From: Roseateles_E cavernae
Lineage (GTDB): Bacteria; Pseudomonadota; Gammaproteobacteria; Burkholderiales; Burkholderiaceae_C
DNA length: 64,000 bases
Assembly: GCF_040187885.1 (NCBI RefSeq)
Contig: NZ_JBDPLH010000003.1
Span: 186,001-250,000 of the forward strand
Direction: 5' to 3'
Shown here: positions 56,498 to 64,000 of the stretch, piece by piece
How the letters are laid out: each line of letters begins with the position of its first letter
How positions within the stretch are numbered: position 1 is the stretch's first letter
Notes under the pieces: model-generated
What the model was told of the DNA's origin: nothing
The model's database searches: none
What the model saw: the letters and a program-made list of their open reading frames with translations, nothing else
Program-made: the position numbers and the translations under genes

Positions 56498-57577
56498 ATG
56501 GGATTACTTGACGTACTGCTGGGTCGCAAGCATCCGCCCATGATTGGCCTGGATATCAGTTCGTCCAGCGTCAAGCTGGTAGAGCTGGGTCAGAACGCCA
56601 GCGGCGAAATGGTGCTGGAGCGCTTTGCTACCGAATCTTTCGAGAAGGGCTGGATTACCGACGGCCAGATCGAGAAATTCGACGAGGTGGCCGATGCCGT
56701 GCGCCGCGTTGTCGCTCGCAGCGGCACCCGCACCCGTGATGCCGTGCTGGCGATGCCGCAATCGGCGGTCATCACGAAGAAAATCATGCTGCCCGCCGGC
56801 CTGCGCGACGAGGAACTTGAAATCCAGGTCGAAGCCGAGGCCAATCAATACATTCCGTTCTCGCTCGATGAAGTGAGTCTGGATTTCTGCGTGATCGGGC
56901 CCAGCCCGACCTCGGTCGGCGATGTCGAGGTGCTGATCGCGGCTTCGCGCAAGGACCGGGTGCAGGATAGGCAGGGTCTGGCCGAGGCGGCGGGTTTGCG
57001 GCCGGTGATCCTGGATATCGAATCACATGCCTCGCGCATGGCGATGGGGCGGCTGATTACCAATCTGCCCAATGCCGGCAAGGATGCGCTGGTGGCCTTG
57101 TTCGAGATCGGTGCCGACACGACCAGTCTGAAGGTGCTGCGCGACGACGAAATGCTGTATGACCGCGACCAGGCTTTTGGTGGCTCGCAGCTGACGCAGC
57201 TGATTTCTCGCCAGTATGGCTTTTCCTTCGAGGAGGCCGAGCAGAAGAAACTCTCCAACGAGCTGCCGGAGGATTTCGAGACGGTGGTGCTGAATCCTTT
57301 CGTCGACAGCCTGTCACAGGAAATCGGCCGCGCGCTGCAGTATTTCTTCACCAGCACGCCGCACCACAAGGTCCACTATGTGATGCTGGCCGGTGGCACC
57401 GCGACGCTGGCTGGACTCAAAGAGCGCGTCACCGAGCTGACCGGTTTTGCCTGCATGGTGGTGAATCCGTTTGAGAACATGGGCTTGGGATCGGCCGTGC
57501 GCGAGCCCAAGCTGCGCCGCGAGGCTCCCGCCTATCTGACGGCCTGCGGTTTGGCGATGCGGAGGTTTTTCCAGTGA
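56498..57577 (+). CDS. pilM: type IV pilus assembly protein PilM
   Basis: PilM is an actin-like cytoplasmic ATP-binding protein that recruits PilN to form the pilus alignment complex. The 359-residue product shows IGLDISSSSVKLVELG (phosphate 1), AMPQSAVITKKIMLP, VALFEIGADTTSLKVL (phosphate 2) and YVMLAGGTATLAGLKERV (adenosine motif). It starts with ATG 56498, first gene of pilMNOPQ, and ends with a GTGA overlap into pilN. Confidence 0.96.
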   Translation: MGLLDVLLGRKHPPMIGLDISSSSVKLVELGQNASGEMVLERFATESFEKGWITDGQIEKFDEVADAVRRVVARSGTRTRDAVLAMPQSAVITKKIMLPAGLRDEELEIQVEAEANQYIPFSLDEVSLDFCVIGPSPTSVGDVEVLIAASRKDRVQDRQGLAEAAGLRPVILDIESHASRMAMGRLITNLPNAGKDALVALFEIGADTTSLKVLRDDEMLYDRDQAFGGSQLTQLISRQYGFSFEEAEQKKLSNELPEDFETVVLNPFVDSLSQEIGRALQYFFTSTPHHKVHYVMLAGGTATLAGLKERVTELTGFACMVVNPFENMGLGSAVREPKLRREAPAYLTACGLAMRRFFQ

Positions 57578-58185
57578 TTCTGATCAACCTGCTGCCTTAC
57601 CGGGAAGAGAAGCGCAAGCGTCGCAAGAATGCCTTCTTTGTCGGCGTTGGTTTCTCCGCCTTGCTGGGTGCCGGTGTAGTTGCAGCGACCTGGGCTTTGT
57701 TGCTGCATCTGACCGATGAGCAGCAATCACGCAACCAGTATCTGGGCTCGCAGATCAGTTTGCTGGAGGCGCAGATCAAGGACATCGCCAATCTGCGCGC
57801 CGAGATCGAGGCCTTGAAATCGCGCCAGCGTGCCGTCGAGGATTTGCAGACCGACCGCAATACGCCGGTGCATCTGCTCAATGAACTCGCCCGCCATACG
57901 CCCGAGGGGATTTACCTGACCAGCATCCGGCAGACGGACAAGGTGGTGACCGTGAACGGCATTGCCCAGACCAATGAGCGGGTGTCGGAGTTCCTGCGCA
58001 ATGCGTCGCGAGGCTCGGAATGGCTGGATAAGCCGGAACTCGTCGAGATCAAGCTGGCGAATCTGAGCGCCAATACCCGGGATCAGAAACGCTTGTTCGA
58101 GTTTTCGCTGCGCGTGAGCATCAAGACGCCGTCGGCCGAGGCTGCGGCAGGTGCGGCTAGCGCGGTGGCGCCCAACAGGAGCTGA
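57574..58185 (+). CDS. pilN: type IV pilus assembly protein PilN
   Basis: A 203-residue bitopic protein with N terminus (V)ILINLLPYREEKRKRRK, the conserved PilM-binding INLLPYR motif. One membrane helix (FSALLGAGVVAATWALLL), a periplasmic coiled coil and a ferredoxin-like domain follow. It starts with GTG 57574, overlapping the pilM stop (GTGA). PilN pairs with PilO. Confidence 0.95.
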   Translation: MILINLLPYREEKRKRRKNAFFVGVGFSALLGAGVVAATWALLLHLTDEQQSRNQYLGSQISLLEAQIKDIANLRAEIEALKSRQRAVEDLQTDRNTPVHLLNELARHTPEGIYLTSIRQTDKVVTVNGIAQTNERVSEFLRNASRGSEWLDKPELVEIKLANLSANTRDQKRLFEFSLRVSIKTPSAEAAAGAASAVAPNRS

Positions 58186-58193
58186 GCAGAGCC

Positions 58194-58886
58194 ATGGTGA
58201 CCAAGCGACCTTCCGTCGATATCAATGCCTGGTTCGAGGGCGTGGCCGAGCAGTTCCGTGGCCTCAATCCGAACGAGCCCGGTCAATGGCCTCTGCTGCC
58301 GAAGCTGGCGGCTTTCTTCGTCGTGGTACTGGCGGTGATTGCGCTGGGTTGGTTTTTGGTGCTGGCCGATGTGCAGGCCGCACTCGATGCCGAGCGCGAA
58401 AAAGAACCCAATCTGAAGCAGGACTACAGCAGCAAGCTGGCCCAGGCCGTCAATCTGCCCGAGTTGCGCAAGCAGAAGAGCCAGGTCGAGGAGTATGTGA
58501 CCCAGCTCGAGAAACAGCTGCCCGGCAAGGCCGAGATGGATGCCTTGTTGTCGGATATCAACCAGGCCGGCCTGGGACGCGGCCTGCAGTTCGAGCTGTT
58601 CCGCCCCGGTCAAATCCTGGTGAAGGACTATTACGCCGAGTTGCCGATCGCCTTGCGCGTATCCGGTCGCTATCACGATGTGGGTTCGTTTGCCGCCGAT
58701 GTGTCCAATCTGTCGCGCATCGTCACCTTGCACAACCTCAGCGTGGTCGCCCCCACCGGTAAGGACCTGGGTGGGGCGCTGAGCATGGAGGCCACTGCGC
58801 GAACCTACCGATATCTGGATGCTGGCGAAGTGGCCGAACAGAAGAAAGTAGCAGCCGGCAAGAAGGCTGCAGGAGCCCAAAAGTGA
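58194..58886 (+). CDS. pilO: type IV pilus assembly protein PilO
   Basis: A 230-residue bitopic inner-membrane protein with membrane helix LAAFFVVVLAVIALGWFLVL, a periplasmic coiled coil (LRKQKSQVEEYVTQLEKQLP) and a ferredoxin-like domain (FELFRPGQILVKDYYAELPI). It forms heterodimers with PilN and binds PilP. Its stop overlaps the pilP ATG by one base. Confidence 0.95.
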   Translation: MVTKRPSVDINAWFEGVAEQFRGLNPNEPGQWPLLPKLAAFFVVVLAVIALGWFLVLADVQAALDAEREKEPNLKQDYSSKLAQAVNLPELRKQKSQVEEYVTQLEKQLPGKAEMDALLSDINQAGLGRGLQFELFRPGQILVKDYYAELPIALRVSGRYHDVGSFAADVSNLSRIVTLHNLSVVAPTGKDLGGALSMEATARTYRYLDAGEVAEQKKVAAGKKAAGAQK

Positions 58887-59425
58887 TGGACTGCGGCAAG
58901 CGCCGATGGCGCGCTCTGGCAATGCTGAGCCTGGCCCTGTTGGGTGGCTGCGCGGCCGATCTGGACGAGCTGCAGCAGTGGATGGAGCAGGAGCGTAAGT
59001 CCGCCCGCGCGACCATCAAGCCGCTGGTGCCGCCGAAGAAATTCCTGCCGCAGCCCTACGAGGCGCAGGCCGGTGCCGACCCTTTCAGCACGCAAAAGCT
59101 CAGCGTGGCCCTCAAGCAGGAGGCGGCCCAGCCCAGTTCCCTGCTGGCCGCCGAGATGAACCGTCGGCGCGAGCCGCTGGAAGCCTATCCCTTGGACAGC
59201 ATGTCCATGGTCGGCAGTCTGACCCGGCAGAGCCGTCGCTACGCCTTGCTGCGGGTCGACAACCTGCTGCACCAGGTCAAGGGTGGCGACTATCTGGGCC
59301 AGAACTTCGGCCGTGTGACCCAGATCAGCGAGACCGAAATTACCTTGCGAGAAGTCGTCCAAGACGCTGCGGGCGAGTGGATTGAACGCACCAGTACCCT
59401 CCAGCTGCAGGAGACGGGACGATGA
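58886..59425 (+). CDS. pilP: type IV pilus lipoprotein PilP
   Basis: A 179-residue inner-membrane lipoprotein with lipobox LLGGC (Cys22), then a linker and the homology domain YPLDSMSMVGSLTRQSRRYA...DNLLHQVKGGDYLGQNFGRV. PilP bridges PilNO to the PilQ secretin. The start is ATG 58886, or GTG 58883 one codon earlier. It ends with ATGA into pilQ. Confidence 0.94.
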   Translation: MDCGKRRWRALAMLSLALLGGCAADLDELQQWMEQERKSARATIKPLVPPKKFLPQPYEAQAGADPFSTQKLSVALKQEAAQPSSLLAAEMNRRREPLEAYPLDSMSMVGSLTRQSRRYALLRVDNLLHQVKGGDYLGQNFGRVTQISETEITLREVVQDAAGEWIERTSTLQLQETGR

Positions 59426-61629
59426 AGAATTTTCAGGAGACCATCAGGATGAGCCTCTGGCGCCATATAGCGGGACCTCTGGCTTTGGCCTTCGGCGCAT
59501 GTGTTCTTGTGCCGGCGCAGGCCTGGGCCCAGAACGCGATACGCTCGATCAACAGCGTGCAGCAAGCGGGCGTGGAGGTGGTGCGTATCGAGCTCACCCA
59601 GCCGCTGACCGAAGTGCCCAAGGGATTCACGGTGCAGACGCCACCGCGCATCGCGATCGATCTGCCGGGCATCAGCAATGCGATGGGGCGCAGTCTGGTC
59701 GAGATCAATCAGGGCAATCTGCGTTCGGCCAATGTGGCTCAGGCCGGTGACCGGACCCGGCTGGTGCTGAATCTGCGGCAGCCCTCCGGCTACCGCGCCG
59801 AGATCCAGGACAACGCGCTGGTGATCGTGCTGGACAGCGCGCCCGGAGTTGCCGCCGCGCCGAGCGGCAGCGCCGAGCCAGTGCACTTTGCGCAGAGTCT
59901 CAACAGCTCGCCGCAGACCTTGCAGGATATCGACTTTCGCCGCAGCGCCGATGGCACCGGCCGCGTGATCGTCAACCTGCCGAGCAACCAGGTCGGCGTG
60001 GACATCCAGCAGCAGGGTCAGAACCTGGTGGTCGAGTTCCTGCGCGCGAATCTGCCCGACCGGCTGCGCCGCAAGCTCGACGTCGCTGATTTCGGCAGCC
60101 CGGTGCAAACCATCTCGACGACCCAGAACGGCGAGCGCGTGCGCATGCTGGTCGAGCCCAAGGGCAATTGGGAGCACAGCGCCTACCAGAGCGACAACCA
60201 GTTCGTGCTGGAGGTGCGGCCGGTCAAGGTCGACCCCAACAAGCTGACGACGGGCCCTGGCTATGCGGGCGACAAACTGTCGCTGAACTTCCAGAACATC
60301 GAAGTTCGGGCCCTGCTGCAGGTGATCGCCGACTTCACCAACTTCAATGTGGTGACCAGCGACACCGTGACCGGCAATGTGACCTTGCGCCTGAAGGATG
60401 TGCCCTGGGATCAGGCGCTGGACATCATCATGCAGGCCAAGGGCCTGGGGCTGCGCAAGTCCGGCAATGTCTTGTGGATTGCACCCAAGGATGAGTTGGC
60501 GGCCAAGGAGAAGCTGGATCTGGAAACCAAGGCCCAGATCGCGCAGCTGGAGCCGACCCGCACGCAGGCCATCCAACTGAACTACACCAAGGCCGAGGAA
60601 GTGGCCAAGGGGCTGAGTGGCCAGACGGCCGGCCAGGGTGGCGGTGGCGGTGGCGGTGGCGGTGGCGGTGGCAGCAACAACACCCGCATCCTGTCGCCGC
60701 GCGGCAGCGTGATCTACGAGACCCGGACCAACCAGCTCTTCGTCTCCGACATCCCGTCCAAGCTGGAGGAGATCCTGGCGATGATCGCCAAGATCGATGT
60801 CCCGGTGCGGCAGGTGCTGATCGAGGCCCGCATCGTCGAGGCCGACGACAAGTTCGGTCGCTCGCTGGGCGTCAAGCTGGGTTCGCAGGACTTGCGCGGC
60901 CTGCAAGGCGGCATCCCCGGCTATAACGTCGGCGGCAGCAACTATGTGACCATAGGCGGCAACTCGCTGGCCGTCGGTGCGCAGACCAACCAGGGCGTGG
61001 CGCAGAACTACGCCAACAGCAACTTCGTCAACCTGCCGGCCAATGTCTCGTCGGACAGCTTCGGCGGCGCCACGGCGGCGACCTTTGCGCTATCGCTGTT
61101 CAGTGCCTCGGCCAACCGCTTCCTGAATCTGGAATTGTCGGCACTGGAAGCCGATGGCAAGGGCAAGATTGTCTCGAGCCCGCGTGTCGTGACGGCCGAC
61201 CAGGTGCGGGCGCTGATCGAGCAAGGTGAAGAGCTGCCCTACCAGGTGGCCACCGCCAGCGGCGCCACCTCGATCCAGTTCCGCAAGGCCAATCTGAAGC
61301 TGGAAGTGACGCCGCAGATCACGCCCGAGGGCAATGTGATCCTGAATGTGGACGTCAACAAGGACAGCCGCGGCACCTTGACGCCACAGGGTTATGCGAT
61401 CAACACCAAGCATGTGCAGACCCAGGTGCTGGTCGAGAACGGCGGCACCGTCGTGATCGGTGGCATCTTCACACTGGACGAGCGCGAGGACGTTTCTCAA
61501 GTGCCGCTGCTGGGCGATGTGCCGGTGCTGGGGCATCTATTCCGCAACAAGTCGCGGACATCAAGCAAGACCGAGTTGCTGATTTTCTTGACACCCAAGG
61601 TTGTGAATGATCGGGTGACCGTGCGTTGA
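59422..61629 (+). CDS. pilQ: type IV pilus secretin PilQ
   Basis: PilQ is the outer-membrane pore for the pilus. The 735-residue precursor has a signal peptide ending VPAQAWAQ, two AMIN domains that bind peptidoglycan, an STN/N0 domain (LSLNFQNIEVRALLQVIADF), an N1 domain, and the secretin barrel ending VPLLGDVPVLGHLFRNK. A run of 12 glycines near residues 406-417, encoded by six GGTGGC units, links the N1 region to the barrel. It starts ATG 59422 with an ATGA overlap. Confidence 0.96.
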   Translation: MKNFQETIRMSLWRHIAGPLALAFGACVLVPAQAWAQNAIRSINSVQQAGVEVVRIELTQPLTEVPKGFTVQTPPRIAIDLPGISNAMGRSLVEINQGNLRSANVAQAGDRTRLVLNLRQPSGYRAEIQDNALVIVLDSAPGVAAAPSGSAEPVHFAQSLNSSPQTLQDIDFRRSADGTGRVIVNLPSNQVGVDIQQQGQNLVVEFLRANLPDRLRRKLDVADFGSPVQTISTTQNGERVRMLVEPKGNWEHSAYQSDNQFVLEVRPVKVDPNKLTTGPGYAGDKLSLNFQNIEVRALLQVIADFTNFNVVTSDTVTGNVTLRLKDVPWDQALDIIMQAKGLGLRKSGNVLWIAPKDELAAKEKLDLETKAQIAQLEPTRTQAIQLNYTKAEEVAKGLSGQTAGQGGGGGGGGGGGGSNNTRILSPRGSVIYETRTNQLFVSDIPSKLEEILAMIAKIDVPVRQVLIEARIVEADDKFGRSLGVKLGSQDLRGLQGGIPGYNVGGSNYVTIGGNSLAVGAQTNQGVAQNYANSNFVNLPANVSSDSFGGATAATFALSLFSASANRFLNLELSALEADGKGKIVSSPRVVTADQVRALIEQGEELPYQVATASGATSIQFRKANLKLEVTPQITPEGNVILNVDVNKDSRGTLTPQGYAINTKHVQTQVLVENGGTVVIGGIFTLDEREDVSQVPLLGDVPVLGHLFRNKSRTSSKTELLIFLTPKVVNDRVTVR
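60637..60672 (+). repeat. six tandem GGTGGC units inside pilQ
   Basis: Exactly six copies of the hexanucleotide, in frame, encode a 12-glycine linker. Unit gain or loss would change linker length by two residues without a frameshift, so this cannot switch pilQ off but could vary between strains. Confidence 0.9.
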
Positions 61630-61702
61630 GTCATCCGCACGCACAAACATAGGGAGAAGGCCGCGTCCTTTGAACAGGGCGCGGTGCATAAGGAGTGATC
61701 GA

Positions 61703-63754
61703 ATGATGAGTTTCAAATTACCGAAGACGAGCGTGTGGCGCTATGCCGTGGTGCTCGGTCTGACGGCGCTGCTGGGCGCATGTGGTGGTGGTGGTGGTGC
61801 TTCCGGAGACCCAGTAGTGGGCGGTGGTGATGGGACTGCTCCTCCTGCAGCGTCGAAGGTCGCAGATCTCGCTTTGCAACTGACTCCTGACACGGTCGCC
61901 AACGATGGTAGTCAGCAGGCGACACTGACGGTGACCTCGCTGGATGCCTCTCGCAACGCAACGGGCGGCGTACCCGTGAGCCTGCAGGTGGTCGATCCTT
62001 CAAACACGGCCTTCATGAAAGGCGCCCCAGCCACAACCGACGCGACGACCGGACAGCTTACGGCCCAGGTTGATCTTGGAGGCGGTAAAGGCAATCGCAG
62101 CATCACTTTGAAAGCAGTTAGCGGTACGATTGAAAAGAGCGTGACTTTGAATGTCGTCGACGCGGTCGTGGTCGTTCCCGAAGCCAATGACATGTCGATA
62201 GTGCTGAGCCGTACCAATGTCACGAATACTGGGACAGACCCGGTGGAGGTGACTGTGACGGCCGTCGACTCTGCACGAAACGCAGTGTCAGGTCTGCCCG
62301 TAAGGTTTGTGGCTGACGACAAGGGCGCGGTTATCGTTGTAGGTAATGCAACGACCGATGTCAACGGCCAGGCCAAAGCCTCGGTGCGGATTGGCGCCGA
62401 CCGTACCAACCGCACGATCAAGGTCACGGCCAATATTGGTGCCCTGTCCCGCGAAGCCAGCTTTATCGTCACCGGTTCCCGGCTGACGGCGACCCTGCTG
62501 CCGGCAACCCTGACGACCGGTTCTCCAGGTCAGGTGGAATACACCTTGACGGATTCGGGATCGAACCCGATGGCGGGTGTCGACATCACTGTGTCGGGCC
62601 CTGGCGCCTCGAGTGGCGCAGGCAAAACCGATGCGCTCGGCAAGTATCTCTACTCCTATACCGCTGCCGGAACTGGGCCGACGGTGATCAGGGCAGAAGC
62701 GCCCGGTGGTGTTCGCCTGGAGAGCACGGTGCAGATTGACGCCAGCGTCTCCGATGTGCCGGTAGGAACAGCAATTGCCTCGGCCACTTTCACGGCCTCG
62801 CCGGTGGTGGTCAATGTCAATCAGGTGGGCAGCACCAACAACCGTTCGGAGTTGCGCCTGCTGTTCCGTAGTGACAAGAACGAGCCTGTGCCGAATGTTC
62901 GTGTGCGGCTTGGCTTTGGTGCCAATGTCTCTGGCACCGATGGCGACATCAGTTCGGGCAAGGACAAGGTGATCGTGGCCGATGCCAATGGCGTGGCAGT
63001 TTCCAGTTTTATCGCCGGTCGCCGCTCCAGCCCGACCGAGCAACTGAAAATCTATGCATGCTTCGGCAAGACGGATGCGGTCGAGCAGATAGCCGCTTGC
63101 CCGGTGGAGAGATTGCGCACGGTATCGCTGACTGTGGTGGAGGAGGCGGTGTCGGTCTCCGTGGGTTCCAACAATCTGGTGATCGTCAACCAGAATACAT
63201 ACGCGCATGACTTCACCGTGCTGGTTGTTGATGCGGCCGGTAACCCGCGGCCCGATGCCCAACTGGCGGCTGTGCTGGATCTGCCGACCTATCGAAAGGG
63301 TTTCTGGAGCCGCGTCGGCTCCAACTGGATCAAGACCGAGCTTGCCACTTGCATCAATGAAGACAATGCGGTCGGTGTCGGTTATCGGAACGGCACGATA
63401 GAGACGGGTGAAGACGTCAACGGCAGCGGTCAGTTGGATCCGCGCAAGTCGGATGTGTCGATCAGCTTTGTCGGCTCGACCAGGACCAATGCTGCTGGTA
63501 TGGCGACTTTGCGAATCGAGTATGCGCAGAGCTTTGGCTCTTGGGTTGAGTTCTCGATCCGGGTCAGTGCTTCCGGCGTCGTGAGCCCGCCTGCCTGGAC
63601 CGGCCGGCTTGCTGCGGAAGGAGACACGGTGGGGACGCTCAAGGGCACGGCGCGGCTGCTGATCGTGCCCGCCGATATCTTGACGCAAGACGGTGCCCCG
63701 CCTTTTGTGCTTAGCCCTTACGGCACGACCGGCAACTGCGCCAGCCCGAACTGA
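61703..63754 (+). CDS. large lipoprotein with bacterial Ig-like repeats
   Basis: A 683-residue predicted lipoprotein with signal LGLTALLGAC (Cys27), followed by five glycines and a flexible linker. Repeated Ig-like (Big_1/invasin-like) domains come next: LALQLTPDTVANDGSQQATL, NDMSIVLSRTNVTNTGTDPV and RLTATLLPATLTTGSPGQVE. A less repetitive C-terminal third contains WSRVGSNWIKTELATCINED and paired cysteines. The ATG at 61703 has AGGAG seven bases upstream; the upstream TTG at 61670 is unlikely. It sits between pilQ and aroK, which are usually adjacent, and its third-codon positions appear less GC-biased than those of neighbours. Function unknown; a surface or adhesion role is possible. Confidence 0.8.
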   Translation: MMSFKLPKTSVWRYAVVLGLTALLGACGGGGGASGDPVVGGGDGTAPPAASKVADLALQLTPDTVANDGSQQATLTVTSLDASRNATGGVPVSLQVVDPSNTAFMKGAPATTDATTGQLTAQVDLGGGKGNRSITLKAVSGTIEKSVTLNVVDAVVVVPEANDMSIVLSRTNVTNTGTDPVEVTVTAVDSARNAVSGLPVRFVADDKGAVIVVGNATTDVNGQAKASVRIGADRTNRTIKVTANIGALSREASFIVTGSRLTATLLPATLTTGSPGQVEYTLTDSGSNPMAGVDITVSGPGASSGAGKTDALGKYLYSYTAAGTGPTVIRAEAPGGVRLESTVQIDASVSDVPVGTAIASATFTASPVVVNVNQVGSTNNRSELRLLFRSDKNEPVPNVRVRLGFGANVSGTDGDISSGKDKVIVADANGVAVSSFIAGRRSSPTEQLKIYACFGKTDAVEQIAACPVERLRTVSLTVVEEAVSVSVGSNNLVIVNQNTYAHDFTVLVVDAAGNPRPDAQLAAVLDLPTYRKGFWSRVGSNWIKTELATCINEDNAVGVGYRNGTIETGEDVNGSGQLDPRKSDVSISFVGSTRTNAAGMATLRIEYAQSFGSWVEFSIRVSASGVVSPPAWTGRLAAEGDTVGTLKGTARLLIVPADILTQDGAPPFVLSPYGTTGNCASPN

Positions 63755-63768
63755 ATGGGCGAACTGTC

Positions 63769-64000
63769 TTGCCTTTTGTAGTTGCTCTTGTCGGCATGCC
63801 CGGCGGTGGCAAGTCCACCGTCGGCCGCCAGCTGGCGCGGCAATTGAGCGTGGCTTGTGTGGACTCCGATGCCGAGATCGAGAGTCGCCTGGGTCAGAGC
63901 ATCCGCAGCTTTTTCGACCAGCAGGGCGAGGAGAAGTTCAGGGATGTCGAGTCCGAGGTGATTGCGGACTTGCTTTGCAGCCCGCAAGACATGGTGCTGG
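63769..64000 (+). CDS. aroK: shikimate kinase (5' part only)
   Basis: The first 77 or so residues of shikimate kinase, which phosphorylates shikimate in aromatic biosynthesis. Walker A is GMPGGGKSTVGRQLA, followed by the shikimate-site DSDAEIE and FFDQQGEEKFRDVESEV. The only usable start in this frame is TTG 63769 (MPFVVALVGMPGG). An ATG at 63755 is in a different frame and ends after eight codons at a TAG overlapping aroK. The gene continues past the right edge. The pilQ-aroK linkage matches Pseudomonas and Burkholderiales apart from the inserted lipoprotein. Confidence 0.92.
   Translation, partial: MPFVVALVGMPGGGKSTVGRQLARQLSVACVDSDAEIESRLGQSIRSFFDQQGEEKFRDVESEVIADLLCSPQDMVL

Noticed and set aside
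60637..60672. Phase-variable on/off switch in pilQ
   Set aside because: The repeat unit is six bases, so slippage preserves the frame and cannot switch the gene off.
1..64000. CRISPR arrays, insertion sequences, prophage genes, tRNA or rRNA genes
   Set aside because: No regularly spaced repeats, transposase or integrase motifs, or cloverleaf-like sequences were seen on reading.

Overview
The window looks like a chromosomal segment of a GC-rich betaproteobacterium of the order Burkholderiales, probably close to the Roseateles/Pelomonas/Paucibacter group. This is inferred from gene content and order: yggS<>pilT-pilU, rsmI<>yraN-diaA-dolP, rplM-rpsI-erpA<>anmK, ponA<>pilMNOPQ-aroK, Burkholderiales-type porins, ubiquinone gene coq7 and a PEP-CTERM protein. 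Coding density is very high. Many neighbours share ATGA, GTGA or TTGA start/stop overlaps, and several convergent pairs abut or overlap. I saw no insertion sequence, prophage, CRISPR array, tRNA or rRNA gene.

Layout. 1-3.5 kb: the 5' part of yggS, divergent from the twitching ATPases pilT and pilU, then a beta-hydroxyacid dehydrogenase. 3.5-9 kb: dolP-, diaA- and yraN-like genes divergent from rsmI, followed by a TAXI-type binding protein and tldD. 9-12.7 kb: a previously unmarked aromatic leader peptide and attenuator in front of a DAHP synthase gene, a small unknown gene, and htpG. 12.7-17 kb: the most accessory-looking stretch, with a small exported unknown, a PEP-CTERM protein and an 1103-residue secreted metallopeptidase. 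17-25.5 kb: srkA, a DUF2726 protein, a GNAT acetyltransferase, rplM-rpsI, erpA, anmK, an M23 peptidase and tyrS. 25.5-29 kb: gnd, a 5'-nucleotidase and a Lon-like AAA+ ATPase. 29-40 kb: a complete type II secretion cluster, gspGHIJKLMNDEF on the minus strand with gspC divergent. It lacks only the prepilin peptidase. 40-44 kb: cobT, ilvA with an intrinsic terminator in its leader, an OsmC protein and coq7. 44-48 kb: two tandem porins and a DUF3047 lipoprotein. 48-53.3 kb: a peptide ABC transporter operon with an embedded M20 amidohydrolase and no binding protein. 53.3-64 kb: lptM divergent from cyaY, mrcA (PBP1a) divergent from pilMNOPQ, a large Ig-like lipoprotein, and the 5' part of aroK with a TTG start.

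How it works together. Two envelope machines dominate: the type IV pilus (pilT/pilU motors at one end, pilMNOPQ alignment complex and secretin at the other) and the type II secretion system. The secreted metallopeptidase is a plausible, unproven, substrate for the latter. Cell-wall genes (mrcA, anmK, the M23 peptidase) and outer-membrane lipoproteins (lptM, dolP) fit the same envelope theme.

The most interesting unannotated items are regulatory. One is a 24-codon leader peptide with seven aromatic codons out of eight, followed by alternative hairpins and a T8 terminator, just before aroG. The other is a strong minus-strand terminator inside the ilvA leader, preceded by a CU-rich segment, which could be an attenuator or a small RNA of about 125 nt.
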